The notes beneath the pieces were generated by a model. The model was given only the letters and a program-made list of their open reading frames with translations, made no database searches and was not told the DNA's origin. The position numbers and the translations under genes are program-made. This document shows, one piece after another, positions 34,994 to 44,451 of a stretch of 64,000 nucleotides of DNA. Every line of letters starts with the position of its first letter. The stretch's first letter is position 1. This DNA comes from Rhodobacteraceae bacterium DSL-40 (GTDB taxonomy: Bacteria > Pseudomonadota > Alphaproteobacteria > Rhodobacterales > Rhodobacteraceae), in the NCBI GenBank assembly GCA_003258405.1, contig QKPN01000017.1, positions 1 through 64,000 on the forward strand. The letters are read 5' to 3'.

Positions 34994-36964
34994 TCAAACC
35001 CAGGTCACTTGGATCGGACGGGTTTCGGCTGTCAAGTCCGCCGCCGCCGCGCGCCAGAGCGTGCCACCCTCCGCCTCGGTACCATCGGCGGCAAAGCCGA
35101 GACGCGGGAAGAGCTCGGCCACCATGCCGTTGCGCTCGGTCGGGCGGTAGCGGCCGACGAGCTCGGCGCAGCCCTCCCTCTCGGCGATCCGGGCGAGCTC
35201 GGCCACCAGCACCTCCTCGACGCCGCGGCCGAGCACCCGGCAGCTCATGAGCAATGTGTCGATCTCAAGGGCGCCCTCGCGCACCTCGGCAAGCGCTACG
35301 GCAATGAGCCCGTGATCGGCGAACTTGTCACGCAGGCGCACCCAGACCCCATGGGCACCGGGCCGGGCGAGGAAGGCCTCGAGCTCGGCTTGGTTGCGGC
35401 GGATCGTCGTGACGTTGAACTGGTTGGTCTTGTTGAGAAGCTGCACCACACGGGACTTCACCACCCCCTCGACGGCGCCGAACTCGGCCTCCATCGCAAG
35501 GCTCGCCTGGTAATCCTCGAGCGAACCGGCCGTAGCCTGCAGCGCGATCGCCTGGGCGCGCGCACGATACTGCCCGGCACGCTCGCGGTCGGCGCTGGTG
35601 AAGGCCGCCGGTTCGAGAAAGGGATAGGCCTCGAGCGCCCGGCGGTAGCCGGTCGGATCTTCGGGCAGTGGCGGCACGTCGACCTGCGGCAGCGCCCGGC
35701 GCACCTCAGCGCGCTCGTAGGGGTTGTCGTCGAGGAAGACGAAACTGTCGAGGCCGAGGCTCAACGTCTCGGAAATCGCGCGGATGTTTTCGGACTTCGG
35801 CTGCCAGTTGGCGACGAAGGCAGCGATGTCCTCTTCCTTCAGGATCATCTCGGGATGCTCGCGGAAGGGCGAGAGTGCCACCTCGGGATCGTTCTTCGAG
35901 CAGACGGCAAGCAGGATCCCGCGCCGGGTGAGATCCTTGAGCGCGGCCTGGAAGTCCTGAAAGGCCTCGCCCGCCATGCCGCCGCCGAGCGTGATGCCCT
36001 CGAGCCCGTCATCACCGATGACGCCGCCCCAGAGCGTATTATCGAGATCGAGCACGATGCAGCGGCGCGAGAAGCCGAGACGGGCAGCGAGCGTCGCCGC
36101 GGTCTGGGTCGCAAGCAGCGGCAGGGCCGCAGGCGAGAACGGCATCTTGGCCATGTACCAGCCGCGATCGTCGAACCAGCGCTCGGCCCCGAGGCGCGCG
36201 GCGAGCAGCGCGGTATCGACGAAGCCCACATCGCCCTCGGCCGCGGCCGCGGCGAAGCCCCGGTTCAGGGTCGCGGCCATCGAGCGCCGCGCCCCGGCGA
36301 GGCCCGAGCCGAAATGGCCAAGCGGATCCCCGCCCGGCACGGCAAACCCCTGCTGGATCAGGATCGGGCTCCGCTCCCGGCGCAGCCCCGCCCAGCAGGC
36401 GGTCCAGCGATCGAGTTCGGCCGCCACATCCTCCTCCGGACGATCGGAAAATGCCGGCAGGCCTAGGGAATGGTAGTCAGGGCAGAGAATGACCGCATCG
36501 GGGGCCGCCTGCTGCAGCGGCGAGGTGGGCGCGAGCGTGTCGTTGAAATACTGGCCGAAGTCGGGTTCGTAGACGGTGGTTGCGAGCCCGATCCGGGCGG
36601 CCGCGAGCTGGAGGAGCGGCGCGAAGGCGCTCTGCGTCCAAGTCGAGACCAGCCCGAGCTGGAGGGTCCGGCGCATGTCGGGCCAGCTTTCCAACGGGCA
36701 GCGTCGCAGGAGGCCCGCGGCGGCGGACCAGACCTTGAAACTCTCCTCCTCACGGGCCGCGCGGATTGCCCAGCCGGCGGCCCCGGCTGGATCACCCGCC
36801 CCGAGACGTGCCCGGGCGAGCTTCACGCAGAGCGCGCCCGACGGAATCTCGGCGCGGGAGGCAGCCTCCTCGAAGACGGCGGCGGCGGCGTCATAATCCT
36901 TGGCGCGCATGTGGCCGTCGCCCTGTGCCTCCAGCATTTCGGCTGTGCTGTGCGGTGCATTCAT
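34994..36964 (-). CDS. FkbH-like HAD-IIIC protein
   Basis: 656 residues. The N-terminal ~95 residues are helical and TPR-like (EAQGDGHMRAKDYDAAAAVFEEA in two parts). A middle region (ILCPDYHSLG, LIQQGFAVPGGDPLG) resembles the SGNH-like part seen in this family. The HAD domain starts near residue 300 with VLDLDNTLWGGVIGDDGLEG, then AVCSKNDPEVAL and FVFLDDNPYERAEVR. The C-terminal part (LLNKTNQFNVTTIRRNQAEL, WVRLRDKFADHGLIAVALAE, MSCRVLGRGVEE) is a GNAT-like domain. FkbH enzymes load glycerate from 1,3-bisphosphoglycerate onto a carrier protein; the carrier gene follows directly. Here the product probably decorates a polysaccharide. Confidence 0.88.
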   Translation of the reverse strand: MNAPHSTAEMLEAQGDGHMRAKDYDAAAAVFEEAASRAEIPSGALCVKLARARLGAGDPAGAAGWAIRAAREEESFKVWSAAAGLLRRCPLESWPDMRRTLQLGLVSTWTQSAFAPLLQLAAARIGLATTVYEPDFGQYFNDTLAPTSPLQQAAPDAVILCPDYHSLGLPAFSDRPEEDVAAELDRWTACWAGLRRERSPILIQQGFAVPGGDPLGHFGSGLAGARRSMAATLNRGFAAAAAEGDVGFVDTALLAARLGAERWFDDRGWYMAKMPFSPAALPLLATQTAATLAARLGFSRRCIVLDLDNTLWGGVIGDDGLEGITLGGGMAGEAFQDFQAALKDLTRRGILLAVCSKNDPEVALSPFREHPEMILKEEDIAAFVANWQPKSENIRAISETLSLGLDSFVFLDDNPYERAEVRRALPQVDVPPLPEDPTGYRRALEAYPFLEPAAFTSADRERAGQYRARAQAIALQATAGSLEDYQASLAMEAEFGAVEGVVKSRVVQLLNKTNQFNVTTIRRNQAELEAFLARPGAHGVWVRLRDKFADHGLIAVALAEVREGALEIDTLLMSCRVLGRGVEEVLVAELARIAEREGCAELVGRYRPTERNGMVAELFPRLGFAADGTEAEGGTLWRAAAADLTAETRPIQVTWV

Positions 36965-37137
36965 CTTCGAAGCCTCCGATGATCGTCGCGTTGCTTGGCT
37001 CGTGCCTGGCGGGGGGATACGAGATCACGCCGGCCGCGTCAGCCCTTCCGTTCGGCATATCGGCCCATGTCGCAATCATGTTGCATCTTCCCGGGCGGCC
37101 GGGCCCCCATGGGGAGGGAAGAAAAACTCCCGGCGGT

Positions 37138-37761
37138 TCAGGCGTCCTTCCGGGGCGGCGGGGTCATGATCCGTGCGGGCGGAGCCGCGACGATGCTTCC
37201 TGCGGGCACATTCGTCATGACCACGGCATTTGGACCGATCGAGGAATCGTCTCCAACGGTTATGCGTCCCGTGAGGACAGCACCGACCCCGACCTCCACC
37301 CGGTCTCCGAGCTTCGGCGCCCAGTTGCCCCGGCCACCGCCCTTGCCGACCGCCCCGATGGTGACCCCATGGCGGATGATGCAGTCATCCCCGATCACCG
37401 CCTTGGGATGGATGACAATTCCGTTTTGATGTGCAATGCGCAGGCGGCGGCCGATATGCGTGTCGCCATGGAGCTCGATGCCGTAGAAATTCCGGCAGAA
37501 CAGCAGCAACAGGCGGCTCAGAACCCGCACCGGGATCCTGAGAATCCGATTCCCGATCCCGTTGCACCATGTTGCCATGCGATAGGCCGCAAGGGTCTGG
37601 AAACCCGGCTCCCAGAAGCCCCGGTTGTTTGCCTCGTAATCCTCCCGCATGTACTCGAGAAAGGCGCGAAAGGTCTGGATCACCGGCCGAACCCCGGGCT
37701 TACCCCCCGCTTTCAAGCTTTCCAAGGAAGCTTTCGACATGTTCGGAGCTTCTGAAGACAT
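37138..37761 (-). CDS. Serine-acetyltransferase-like hexapeptide acyltransferase
   Basis: 207 residues from ATG 37761; ATG 37740 and GTG 37764 are alternatives. The left-handed beta-helix is clear: GIELHGDTHIGRRLRIAHQNGIVIHPKAVIGDDC in segments, catalytic His in IRHGVTIGA, then KLGDRVEVGVGAVLTGRITVGDD in segments and AGSIVAAPPARI. The N-terminal helical part (FLEYMREDYEANNRGFWEPG, LAAYRMATWC) matches the SAT group used in surface polysaccharide loci, shorter than housekeeping CysE. It most likely O- or N-acetylates a sugar. Same strand as the FkbH gene but 173 bp apart. Confidence 0.83.
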   Translation of the reverse strand: MSSEAPNMSKASLESLKAGGKPGVRPVIQTFRAFLEYMREDYEANNRGFWEPGFQTLAAYRMATWCNGIGNRILRIPVRVLSRLLLLFCRNFYGIELHGDTHIGRRLRIAHQNGIVIHPKAVIGDDCIIRHGVTIGAVGKGGGRGNWAPKLGDRVEVGVGAVLTGRITVGDDSSIGPNAVVMTNVPAGSIVAAPPARIMTPPPRKDA

Positions 37762-37931
37762 CACGTCAATGGACCACCCAATTACAAATCAATACCGTGC
37801 ACACCCGACTCCGTTCCCCTCGGCCGTGCCCTGATTACATGGGCGCAGTATACCCGGCTGGCGCGCACAATCGATAGCCGATCCACAATGTCGTGAACGG
37901 GGCACGGCGGTGCGGCAACGCCGGTCATGTT

Positions 37932-40400
37932 TCAGCCATCGACACCGGCCCCCGGCGCTTTCCCGCCCGGCTCCGGCATCTGGGCCTGCGCCCGCCCGGC
38001 CGCCACCGCTTGCAGGCGCTCCGCGATCATATCGACCTGCGGCAGCGGGCTTCCGGCTGCTGCAGCTTCCAGGGCGCGCGTGAAGCTCTGCTCCGCGGCA
38101 TCCCAGCGCTTCGCGGCAAGCTCGGCCTCGCCGAGATGATACTGAACCAGCGCGACATCGGGCAGCGCTGCCGCGGCCGGTTCGAGATAAGTGAGCGCCT
38201 GGGATGCATCTCCCCGCAGATAGAGGATCCAGCCGTAGGTGTCCTGGAACGGGGGCACATCCGTCCCGCGCAACCGCCGGGTCATGGCATGGGCCCGGGC
38301 AAGATCGGCCGGATCGCTCGCCGCTCCCGCCGCCGTCAGCAGGCTCGCGAGATTGTTGGCCACCGGGACAGAGCCCGAATCCCGGGCATAAAGCATCTCG
38401 TAATCGGCCCGGGCCGCAGCGAGATCGCCCGCGCGCTCCTCGAGCCCCGCCCGCGCGAAGAGCAGCGGGCCATTCTCCGCGACAGCCGCGATGCCCGCCT
38501 TGAGCACCTGGGCCGCAGCAGCATCGTCCGTGCCTTCTAGCAGCGCGAAAAGCGCCTGGTAGATCCGGACATCGCCGGGATCCTCCGCGATCAGGGCGCG
38601 ATAGGCGGCCTCGGCCCCGGCAGCATCGCCGCGGGCGGCCAGCGTCTCGGCCACGAGCATCCGCGCATCACGATTGTCGGGCGATGCGGCGAGGAAGGGC
38701 GCGAGGGCTGCGTCCGCGGCATCCGGATCCCCCTCGGCAAGATGGAAGCGCACGAGCTCGGTGAGGGCGGAGACATTCCCCTGCCCCGCCAACCCCTGCA
38801 GGAAATCAAGCCGCTCCGCGTCCCGGCCCTGGCGCCGCAAGCTTTCGGACTGGAACGCGTCGGCCGTCACGGCGGCCTCGGGCATATCGAGCCCGCGCAG
38901 GGTCGCGATGACCCGGTCAACGCCGCGCCAGTTGCCGGCCTCGAGATAGAACTGTCCCGTGGCCTCGAGCAGATCCGGGTTGGCCGGCGCGCCGCGCAGC
39001 GCATCCATCAGCACCCCTTCGGCCGCACTCGAGCGCCCCTCCTGTTCCAGAAAGCGGGCATAGCGCAGGGATTCCGCCGGCGCCCGCTGGGCGAGCTCGA
39101 CAGCCTGAGCCAGCCGTTCGCCCATCAAATCGCGCGACCCGGCCCGCTCGTAGGCCATGGCCATGATCGTCATGATGTCCGCATCCCCCGGCGCCTGGAC
39201 AAGGGCGCTGCGCGTGTCGAGAACCGCATCCTCGGGCCGGTCGTCATCAAGCGCCATGCGGGCCCGAAGCTTCAGGGCAGCGACATGCGTCCGATCCTCG
39301 GAGAGCACGGTCTGCAAAAGCCCGGCCGCCTCATCGCGCGCGCCTGTGGCATAGAGCATCTCGGCAAGCGTCACCTGGAGGGTCCGTGTCACATCCGAGG
39401 GCTTGGCCCCGGCAAGCAGCTCCCGCAGCCGGGAGATGCCCGCTTCGGGCGCTCCCTCGGAGAAATCAAGTTCGGCAAGCGCCCGCTGATAGGGCGAGGG
39501 GTCGGCAGCGGCCACGATCAGCCGCTCGAGCTCGGCCCGGGCCGCATCGGCGCCACGCAGATCGTGCAGGAAGGCCACCACATCGAGATGCGGTTCCGGC
39601 GCGCCGGTGGTATCCCGCTTGGCAATCGCACGCAGCTCGCCCTCGGCATTGTCGATATCGTCCTGCTGGAGATACCACTGTACCAGCGCCTCCCGGGTGC
39701 CGTCATTGTCGGGGAAGCGCGAGACCATCGTCTTCAGTTCGGCGCCGATCCCGGCCATGTCGCCGAGCTTCTCCAGCACGGTGAGCCGGGCGAGATGAAG
39801 CCCCTCGTCATCGGGAACCGCGGCGAGTGCCGCATCGCAGAGCGCGAGTGCCGCGGCCGGATCCTCGGCCTTGAGGCGCTCGGCGATCAGGATCAGATGG
39901 GCCGGCACTGTGGCGGGCGCTTCCGCGACCACCTCGCGGGCCATGGCGACCGCACTGGCGGTGTCGTTGCCGAGGCGGAAATCGACCGTGGCCTTCAGTG
40001 CCCGGGTCATCGGGTCCTCCGGCGCCAGCGCATAGGCCTTGCGGGAATGGATCTGGGCGGTCTCGAAATCCTGAAGCTGGAGCGCGAGTTCGGTCAGGTT
40101 GCGGTGATCTGCGGCATTTTCCGGATCAAGCTCGACGAGGCGCTGATACTGGGTGAAGGCCTCACCGAGGTCGCCGCGTTTCCAGACGACCTGAGCGTAT
40201 TGTTCGCGGGCGGGAATATAGTTCCCGTCGAGGCGCAAGACGTTGCGGAACTCGATCAGCGCGCGATCTGCATCACCTGCGGCCAGGAGTTCGACCCCGC
40301 GCTGGTAGTGCTTTTCCACCCGCGCCTCTTCGGATTCGCAGCCGGACAGGACAAGACCGCAGCTCAGGAAAAGAATGAAGAGGAAACGTGAAACGGGCAT
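37932..40400 (-). CDS. Large TPR lipoprotein, PrsT-like, of an exosortase-linked EPS locus
   Basis: 822 residues. A lipoprotein signal peptide ends at Cys21 (LVLSGC), so the protein is lipid-anchored in the cell envelope. At least fifteen TPR-like helical pairs follow, for example HYQRGVELLAAGDADRALIEF, AFTQYQRLVELDPENAADH and LVQYHLGEAELAAKRWDAAE. The tail is Pro/Gly-rich. Large TPR lipoproteins of this shape (the PEP-CTERM PrsT group) accompany exosortase and exopolysaccharide export genes and resemble cellulose/alginate TPR scaffolds. Here it precedes the priming transferase and the ExeA/Wzz/kinase/Wza set. It probably organises export in the periplasm. Confidence 0.88.
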   Translation of the reverse strand: MPVSRFLFILFLSCGLVLSGCESEEARVEKHYQRGVELLAAGDADRALIEFRNVLRLDGNYIPAREQYAQVVWKRGDLGEAFTQYQRLVELDPENAADHRNLTELALQLQDFETAQIHSRKAYALAPEDPMTRALKATVDFRLGNDTASAVAMAREVVAEAPATVPAHLILIAERLKAEDPAAALALCDAALAAVPDDEGLHLARLTVLEKLGDMAGIGAELKTMVSRFPDNDGTREALVQWYLQQDDIDNAEGELRAIAKRDTTGAPEPHLDVVAFLHDLRGADAARAELERLIVAAADPSPYQRALAELDFSEGAPEAGISRLRELLAGAKPSDVTRTLQVTLAEMLYATGARDEAAGLLQTVLSEDRTHVAALKLRARMALDDDRPEDAVLDTRSALVQAPGDADIMTIMAMAYERAGSRDLMGERLAQAVELAQRAPAESLRYARFLEQEGRSSAAEGVLMDALRGAPANPDLLEATGQFYLEAGNWRGVDRVIATLRGLDMPEAAVTADAFQSESLRRQGRDAERLDFLQGLAGQGNVSALTELVRFHLAEGDPDAADAALAPFLAASPDNRDARMLVAETLAARGDAAGAEAAYRALIAEDPGDVRIYQALFALLEGTDDAAAAQVLKAGIAAVAENGPLLFARAGLEERAGDLAAARADYEMLYARDSGSVPVANNLASLLTAAGAASDPADLARAHAMTRRLRGTDVPPFQDTYGWILYLRGDASQALTYLEPAAAALPDVALVQYHLGEAELAAKRWDAAEQSFTRALEAAAAGSPLPQVDMIAERLQAVAAGRAQAQMPEPGGKAPGAGVDG

Positions 40401-40687
40401 CCGTTGCTCCAGATTCGCAAATATCCTCGCAGGGAAACACGAAGGATCCAGGCCAGATCGCGGCGCCTGCGGAACAATGGATGACGAATAGAGAGGCGAA
40501 TGATTAAAATAAAGCCACCACGGCGCGACACGGTAAAGGCGGCGGCTTCACGCCTGACAGTCCGGCGCGCGCCCTGTCCCCCGGGTCCAGGCCGAGGGAA
40601 TTGGGAATTGAAAGCAGAACCGCCCCGAAATCGGGGCGGCGGAATGCGTCAGATCTCTGTGGGCAGGCGCCCGGGCGATGCGGCAGC
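40401..40687. other. Intergenic region with a hairpin downstream of the priming transferase
   Basis: 287 bp between two same-strand genes. Besides the hairpin at 40620-40639, the only notable part is an A-rich patch near 40497-40515, which could belong to the promoter of the TPR lipoprotein gene. No gene is seen. Confidence 0.4.
40620..40639 (-). terminator. Hairpin terminator of the priming transferase gene
   Basis: CCGCCCCGA (40620-40628) and TCGGGGCGG (40631-40639) pair perfectly over a two-base gap. On the minus strand, the downstream side reads TTCTGCTTTC, a weak U-rich tract, 49 bases past the stop. Confidence 0.6.
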
Positions 40688-41389
40688 TCAGTAAGAGCCG
40701 TCCTTCTGGAACGGCACGGCCAGCGTCAGGAACAGGATCTTGATGTCGAGCCAGAGCGAGAAGTTCCGGATATAGGCGGCATCGTAGAGCACGCGTTCGC
40801 GCCCCATGGCGAGATCCGTGACCGGGCCGCGGTTGCCGTTGACCTGGGCCAGACCGGTGATGCCGGGGCGGACCTTGTGGCGGACGTGATAGTTCGGGAT
40901 GAGCTCCTCGATCGGCTTGCCCTCGACCTCGAGGGCGAGCGGATGCGGGCGCGGGCCGACGAGCGACATCCGACCGCAGAGCACATCCCAGAACTGCGGC
41001 AGTTCGTCGAGGCAGGTCTTGCGCAGGAAACGGCCGATTGGCGTGATCCGGTCATCGGTGCGGGTTGCCTGACGGCGGCCGCCGATATCGGTCTTCTCGT
41101 GGCGCATGGTGCGGAACTTGGTCACGACCACATGCTTGCCGCCGGCACCGAAGCGCGGCTGCCGGAAAAGCACGGGGCCCGGCGAATCCAGACGGATGAT
41201 GAGTGCGATCAGCGCAATGACCGGGGCGAAGACTATGAGCAGGAACAGCGCACCGATACGGTCGATGGCAGCTTTGAGTTTCCAGGAGAAATCCTTACGG
41301 AAACGGGCGTTCTGAGATTGCCTGGGACCCAGGCCTACCGAATACTCGGATACAGACACGCCACCATCGACTTCAGAATAGTGTGCCAT
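40688..41389 (-). CDS. Exopolysaccharide priming sugar-1-phosphate transferase
   Basis: 233 residues. It is the catalytic-domain-only form of the WcaJ/PssA/WbaP family: one membrane re-entrant helix (GALFLLIVFAPVIALIALII), then SPGPVLFRQPRFG, FRTM, LRKTCLDELPQFWDVL, MSLVGPRP and HVRHKVRPGITGLAQVNG. The enzyme transfers a hexose-1-phosphate to undecaprenyl phosphate, the first step of repeat-unit assembly. It has a unique ~30-residue N-terminus. It is transcribed away from the export genes at 41.9 kb, from a shared control region. Confidence 0.94.
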   Translation of the reverse strand: MAHYSEVDGGVSVSEYSVGLGPRQSQNARFRKDFSWKLKAAIDRIGALFLLIVFAPVIALIALIIRLDSPGPVLFRQPRFGAGGKHVVVTKFRTMRHEKTDIGGRRQATRTDDRITPIGRFLRKTCLDELPQFWDVLCGRMSLVGPRPHPLALEVEGKPIEELIPNYHVRHKVRPGITGLAQVNGNRGPVTDLAMGRERVLYDAAYIRNFSLWLDIKILFLTLAVPFQKDGSY

Positions 41390-41931
41390 AACCTTACAAC
41401 CTTACCCACAATGCATGCACAGCCGCGCTGCACAAAATAAGCGACGACTGCGCTCCTACGACATGGAGCACTCTTACGGACGCATTGCGCCGCAAAACTA
41501 AGACGGATGGACGTTTTCCCTAAAACGTTTTCGCGTGTCGGTGACCCCGAGTCCTGACCGCTTGTTGCCCCTCACAGAGCGAAGTAAGCCACTATTTACA
41601 TCAAAACTCAACCAAAATTTAGCCAACTCGCGTTGCTTGTGACCCAACGTGGTTAAGATATGCGCAATGCGCCGGTGGTGTCCATGTCCCGGCAGGTCCT
41701 CCGAATTCCAGGCCGGGAAAGCCGGTCTGAAAGACGTGAGTATCTTTCACAGTGGCTTGGTGGTACGGTGCGCAGCAATCCGCCGGGGGGTAAGGAAGAA
41801 TTCAAAGAGTTCGGGTCCGATGGGCCACGAGAAGCGCGTCTGTTCATCTTGTCGCATGAAATTGCGATGGCTGCGCAGTCCAGTACCATATAAGACACGA
41901 AACGCCCGTTGGCTGCGGGATGTGGGTATGA
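41390..41931. promoter_or_regulatory. Long divergent control region of the EPS locus
   Basis: 542 bp without a supported gene, AT-richer than its surroundings in 41430-41660. It holds an inverted repeat at 41511-41528, ACGTTTT-ccct-AAAACGT, with a further direct copy ACGTTTT ending at 41531, which looks like an operator. Repeated ACCTTAC motifs lie just upstream of the priming transferase start. The right half (41660-41900) may be a long 5' leader of the ExeA-like gene. No clear -35/-10 could be fixed. Confidence 0.5.
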
Positions 41932-42783
41932 ATGGGTATGACGAGTACACTGAACATTTACAATGAGCATTTCGGCCTGAGAGAGCGGCCGTTCACACTT
42001 CTCCCGGATCCGGATTTCCTCTACTGGTCGGAGAACCACACCCGTGCCTATTCGATGCTTGAGTATGGCATGTTGACCCATGCGCCGATCACGGTGATCA
42101 CCGGGGAGATCGGTGCAGGCAAAACGACGCTCCTGCGCCATCTGCTGCGCACGCTGCCCGAGGAGTTCACCGTCGGGCTCATTTCCAATGCCCAGGGCAA
42201 CCGCGGCGAGCTTCTGCACTGGGTGCTGATGGCCCTCGGCGTACCCACCGACAACAATTCGAGCTACGTGCAGCTCTTCGCCCAGTTCCAGGATTTCCTG
42301 ATCGAGGAATATGCCGCCGGCCGACGCACGATGCTGATCTTCGACGAGGCGCAGAACCTCTCGATCGAGACCCTCGAAGAACTCCGGATGTTCTCCAACA
42401 TCAATGCTGACAAGGACGAGCTCATCCAGCTCGTGCTCGTGGGACAGCCAGAGCTGCGCGACCTGATCGCCCAGCCGCGCCTCGTTCAGTTCGCACAGCG
42501 CGTCGCCGCCGAATACCACCTGCCGGGCATGTCGATGGAGCAGGTCCAAGCCTATATCGCCCACCGGCTCGCCGTGGCCGGGGCAGATCACGAAATATTC
42601 AGCCCCGCGGCCTGCGAATATGTCCATCGCGCCTCGCGCGGCATTCCGCGCCTAGTGAACCAGATCTGTGACTACGCGCTGGTCTATGCCTATACCGACG
42701 CACTCGCCACGGTTGATGCCGCCGTGATCGAACAGGTGGTGACCGACCGCCGCATGCATGGCAATCTGAAGATGGTCGGGTGA
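41932..42783 (+). CDS. ExeA-like AAA ATPase of the EPS/exosortase locus
   Basis: 283 residues from ATG 41932 (ATG 41938 is equally possible). NEHFGLRERPFTLLPDPDFLYWSENHTRAY is the typical start, here seen in parts. Walker A is GEIGAGKTTLL, Walker B TMLIFDEAQNLS, sensor I LVLVGQPELRDL, and the C-terminal lid includes YVHRASRGIPRLVNQICDYAL. This is the general-secretion-ATPase-like group that sits beside exosortase and polysaccharide export genes. There is no peptidoglycan-binding domain, unlike ExeA itself. Its exact role in export is not known. It heads a plus-strand operon with wzz and the kinase. Confidence 0.88.
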   Translation: MGMTSTLNIYNEHFGLRERPFTLLPDPDFLYWSENHTRAYSMLEYGMLTHAPITVITGEIGAGKTTLLRHLLRTLPEEFTVGLISNAQGNRGELLHWVLMALGVPTDNNSSYVQLFAQFQDFLIEEYAAGRRTMLIFDEAQNLSIETLEELRMFSNINADKDELIQLVLVGQPELRDLIAQPRLVQFAQRVAAEYHLPGMSMEQVQAYIAHRLAVAGADHEIFSPAACEYVHRASRGIPRLVNQICDYALVYAYTDALATVDAAVIEQVVTDRRMHGNLKMVG

Positions 42784-42808
42784 GCTCGCCGGAATAAAGA
42801 GACGGGTA

Positions 42809-44377
42809 ATGAGTAACGCAATAGACTTGAAATTCTACTGGGCCGTCTTCAAGCGGCGCCTGCCCTATTTCGTGGTGATCGCGGCCCTGATTTCGGCAAT
42901 CGGCATCGTCGTTGCCTACACCCTGCCGCCCGTCTACCAGTCCTCCGCGCGCATGCTGGTCGAACCGCAGCAGATCCCCGGCGATCTGGCGCAGTCCACC
43001 GTGCCGGTCAATCCGTTCGAGCAGATCCAGATCATCGAGCAGCGGATCATGACCCGCGCCAACATCTACGATCTCGCCGAGCGCATCGGACTCTATGCCG
43101 ACCAGCCCGATCTGTCGGTGGGCGACATCGTCTCCGACATGCGTGATCGCATCCAGTTCATCGGCTTCGAACCCGATCCGACCGTACGCCCCGACACGCC
43201 CGGCGCGACGATCATCGGCGTCGCCTTTGACGCGCCAACACCGGAATTCGCCAACAAGGGCGCTAACGAACTCGTCTCGCTCATCCTCGACGAGAACGTG
43301 CGCATGCGCACGGGCCGAGCCAACGAGACCCTCGAATTCTTCAAGGCAGAAGTCGAGCGGCTGCAGCGCGAGATCGAGCAGCAGTCGGAGAAGATCTCCG
43401 TCTTCAAGACCCAGAACGTCGATTCCCTGCCCGACAGCCTCGTCGCCCGCCGCGCCCAGCAGCAGCGCGAGCAGGAGCGCCTGCTCACCCTCGAGCGCGA
43501 GGAAGCGGACCTGCGCAACCAGCGCTCCACCGTCGTCTGGGTCTACCAGCGCACCGGGCGGGCCAGCGTCGCCGCCCTCAGCCCCGAGGAAGAGGAGCTG
43601 CAGGCACTGAAAAGCGAGCTCATCCAGCAGAAGGCAGTCTATGCCTCGTCGAGCCCGCGGGTCCGCACGCTCGAGACCCGGATCCGGGCGCTCGAGAAAC
43701 TTGTGTCCGACCAGCGCGCCGCGCGCAGCATTCCCGACACCGAGACCGGCGAGGCAGGCAAGCCTATGTCGGAGCTCGACCAGGAGCTCGCGCCGATCGA
43801 TGCCCGGCTCAAGTTCATCGCCGACGAGAAGGCCTCGATCCAGAAGACGCTCGATGATCTCGATGCCTCGGTGCAGCAGACGCCTTCCAACGAGATGGTG
43901 CTCGCCGGCATGGAACGGGAGCTGGACAACCTGCAGCGGCAGTACCAGGAGGCCGCCACATCCCTGGGCCAGGCCCAGGTGGGCGAACGCATCGAGGTGC
44001 TCTCCAAGGGCCAGCGATTCTCGCTCATCGAGGCGCCCTCCCGGAGTTCGGCCCCCGTCCGGCCCAAGCGCATGCTGATCTCCAGCGCCGGCGTCGTGGT
44101 CGGGCTCGGGATCGCCGCGGCCGTCATTCTGATCTGGGAAGCCTTCAACCGCTCGATTCGCCGCCCGCTTGATCTCAACGGCCTCGGGATCCAGCCGATC
44201 GCGACAATCCCCTACATCCGTACGCAGCGCGAACTCCGCTGGAAGCGCGGCATCGTCTTCGGGGCGCTTGCCCTCATCGTCGTGCTGATCCCGCTGACCC
44301 TGCTCGCAGTACGCGGCTTTGATCAGCCCCTCGAGGAGCTGCCGTCCGGCACGGCGCCGGCGAGCACCGATTCATGA
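42809..44377 (+). CDS. Polysaccharide chain-length determinant (Wzz/GumC type)
   Basis: 522 residues. The N-terminal Wzz domain begins AIDLKFYWAVFKRRLPYFVV, with the first membrane helix up to about residue 40. A long periplasmic coiled coil (TLEFFKAEVERLQREIEQQ, QREQERLLTLEREEADLRN) spans the middle. The proline-rich motif before the next helix is APSRSSAPVRPKRM, and a second C-terminal hydrophobic stretch (GIVFGALALIVVLIPLTLLA) follows. No kinase domain is fused; the BY-kinase is the next gene. It controls chain length and couples to Wza. This is the exosortase-locus subgroup with two C-terminal helices. Confidence 0.92.
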   Translation: MSNAIDLKFYWAVFKRRLPYFVVIAALISAIGIVVAYTLPPVYQSSARMLVEPQQIPGDLAQSTVPVNPFEQIQIIEQRIMTRANIYDLAERIGLYADQPDLSVGDIVSDMRDRIQFIGFEPDPTVRPDTPGATIIGVAFDAPTPEFANKGANELVSLILDENVRMRTGRANETLEFFKAEVERLQREIEQQSEKISVFKTQNVDSLPDSLVARRAQQQREQERLLTLEREEADLRNQRSTVVWVYQRTGRASVAALSPEEEELQALKSELIQQKAVYASSSPRVRTLETRIRALEKLVSDQRAARSIPDTETGEAGKPMSELDQELAPIDARLKFIADEKASIQKTLDDLDASVQQTPSNEMVLAGMERELDNLQRQYQEAATSLGQAQVGERIEVLSKGQRFSLIEAPSRSSAPVRPKRMLISSAGVVVGLGIAAAVILIWEAFNRSIRRPLDLNGLGIQPIATIPYIRTQRELRWKRGIVFGALALIVVLIPLTLLAVRGFDQPLEELPSGTAPASTDS

Positions 44378-44451
44378 GCTCGGCCCCGCACCGCAAGACG
44401 CTCCGGCACAGGCCGCTCTGCCCCCCGGCGGGGATCTAGGAAAGAAGAACC

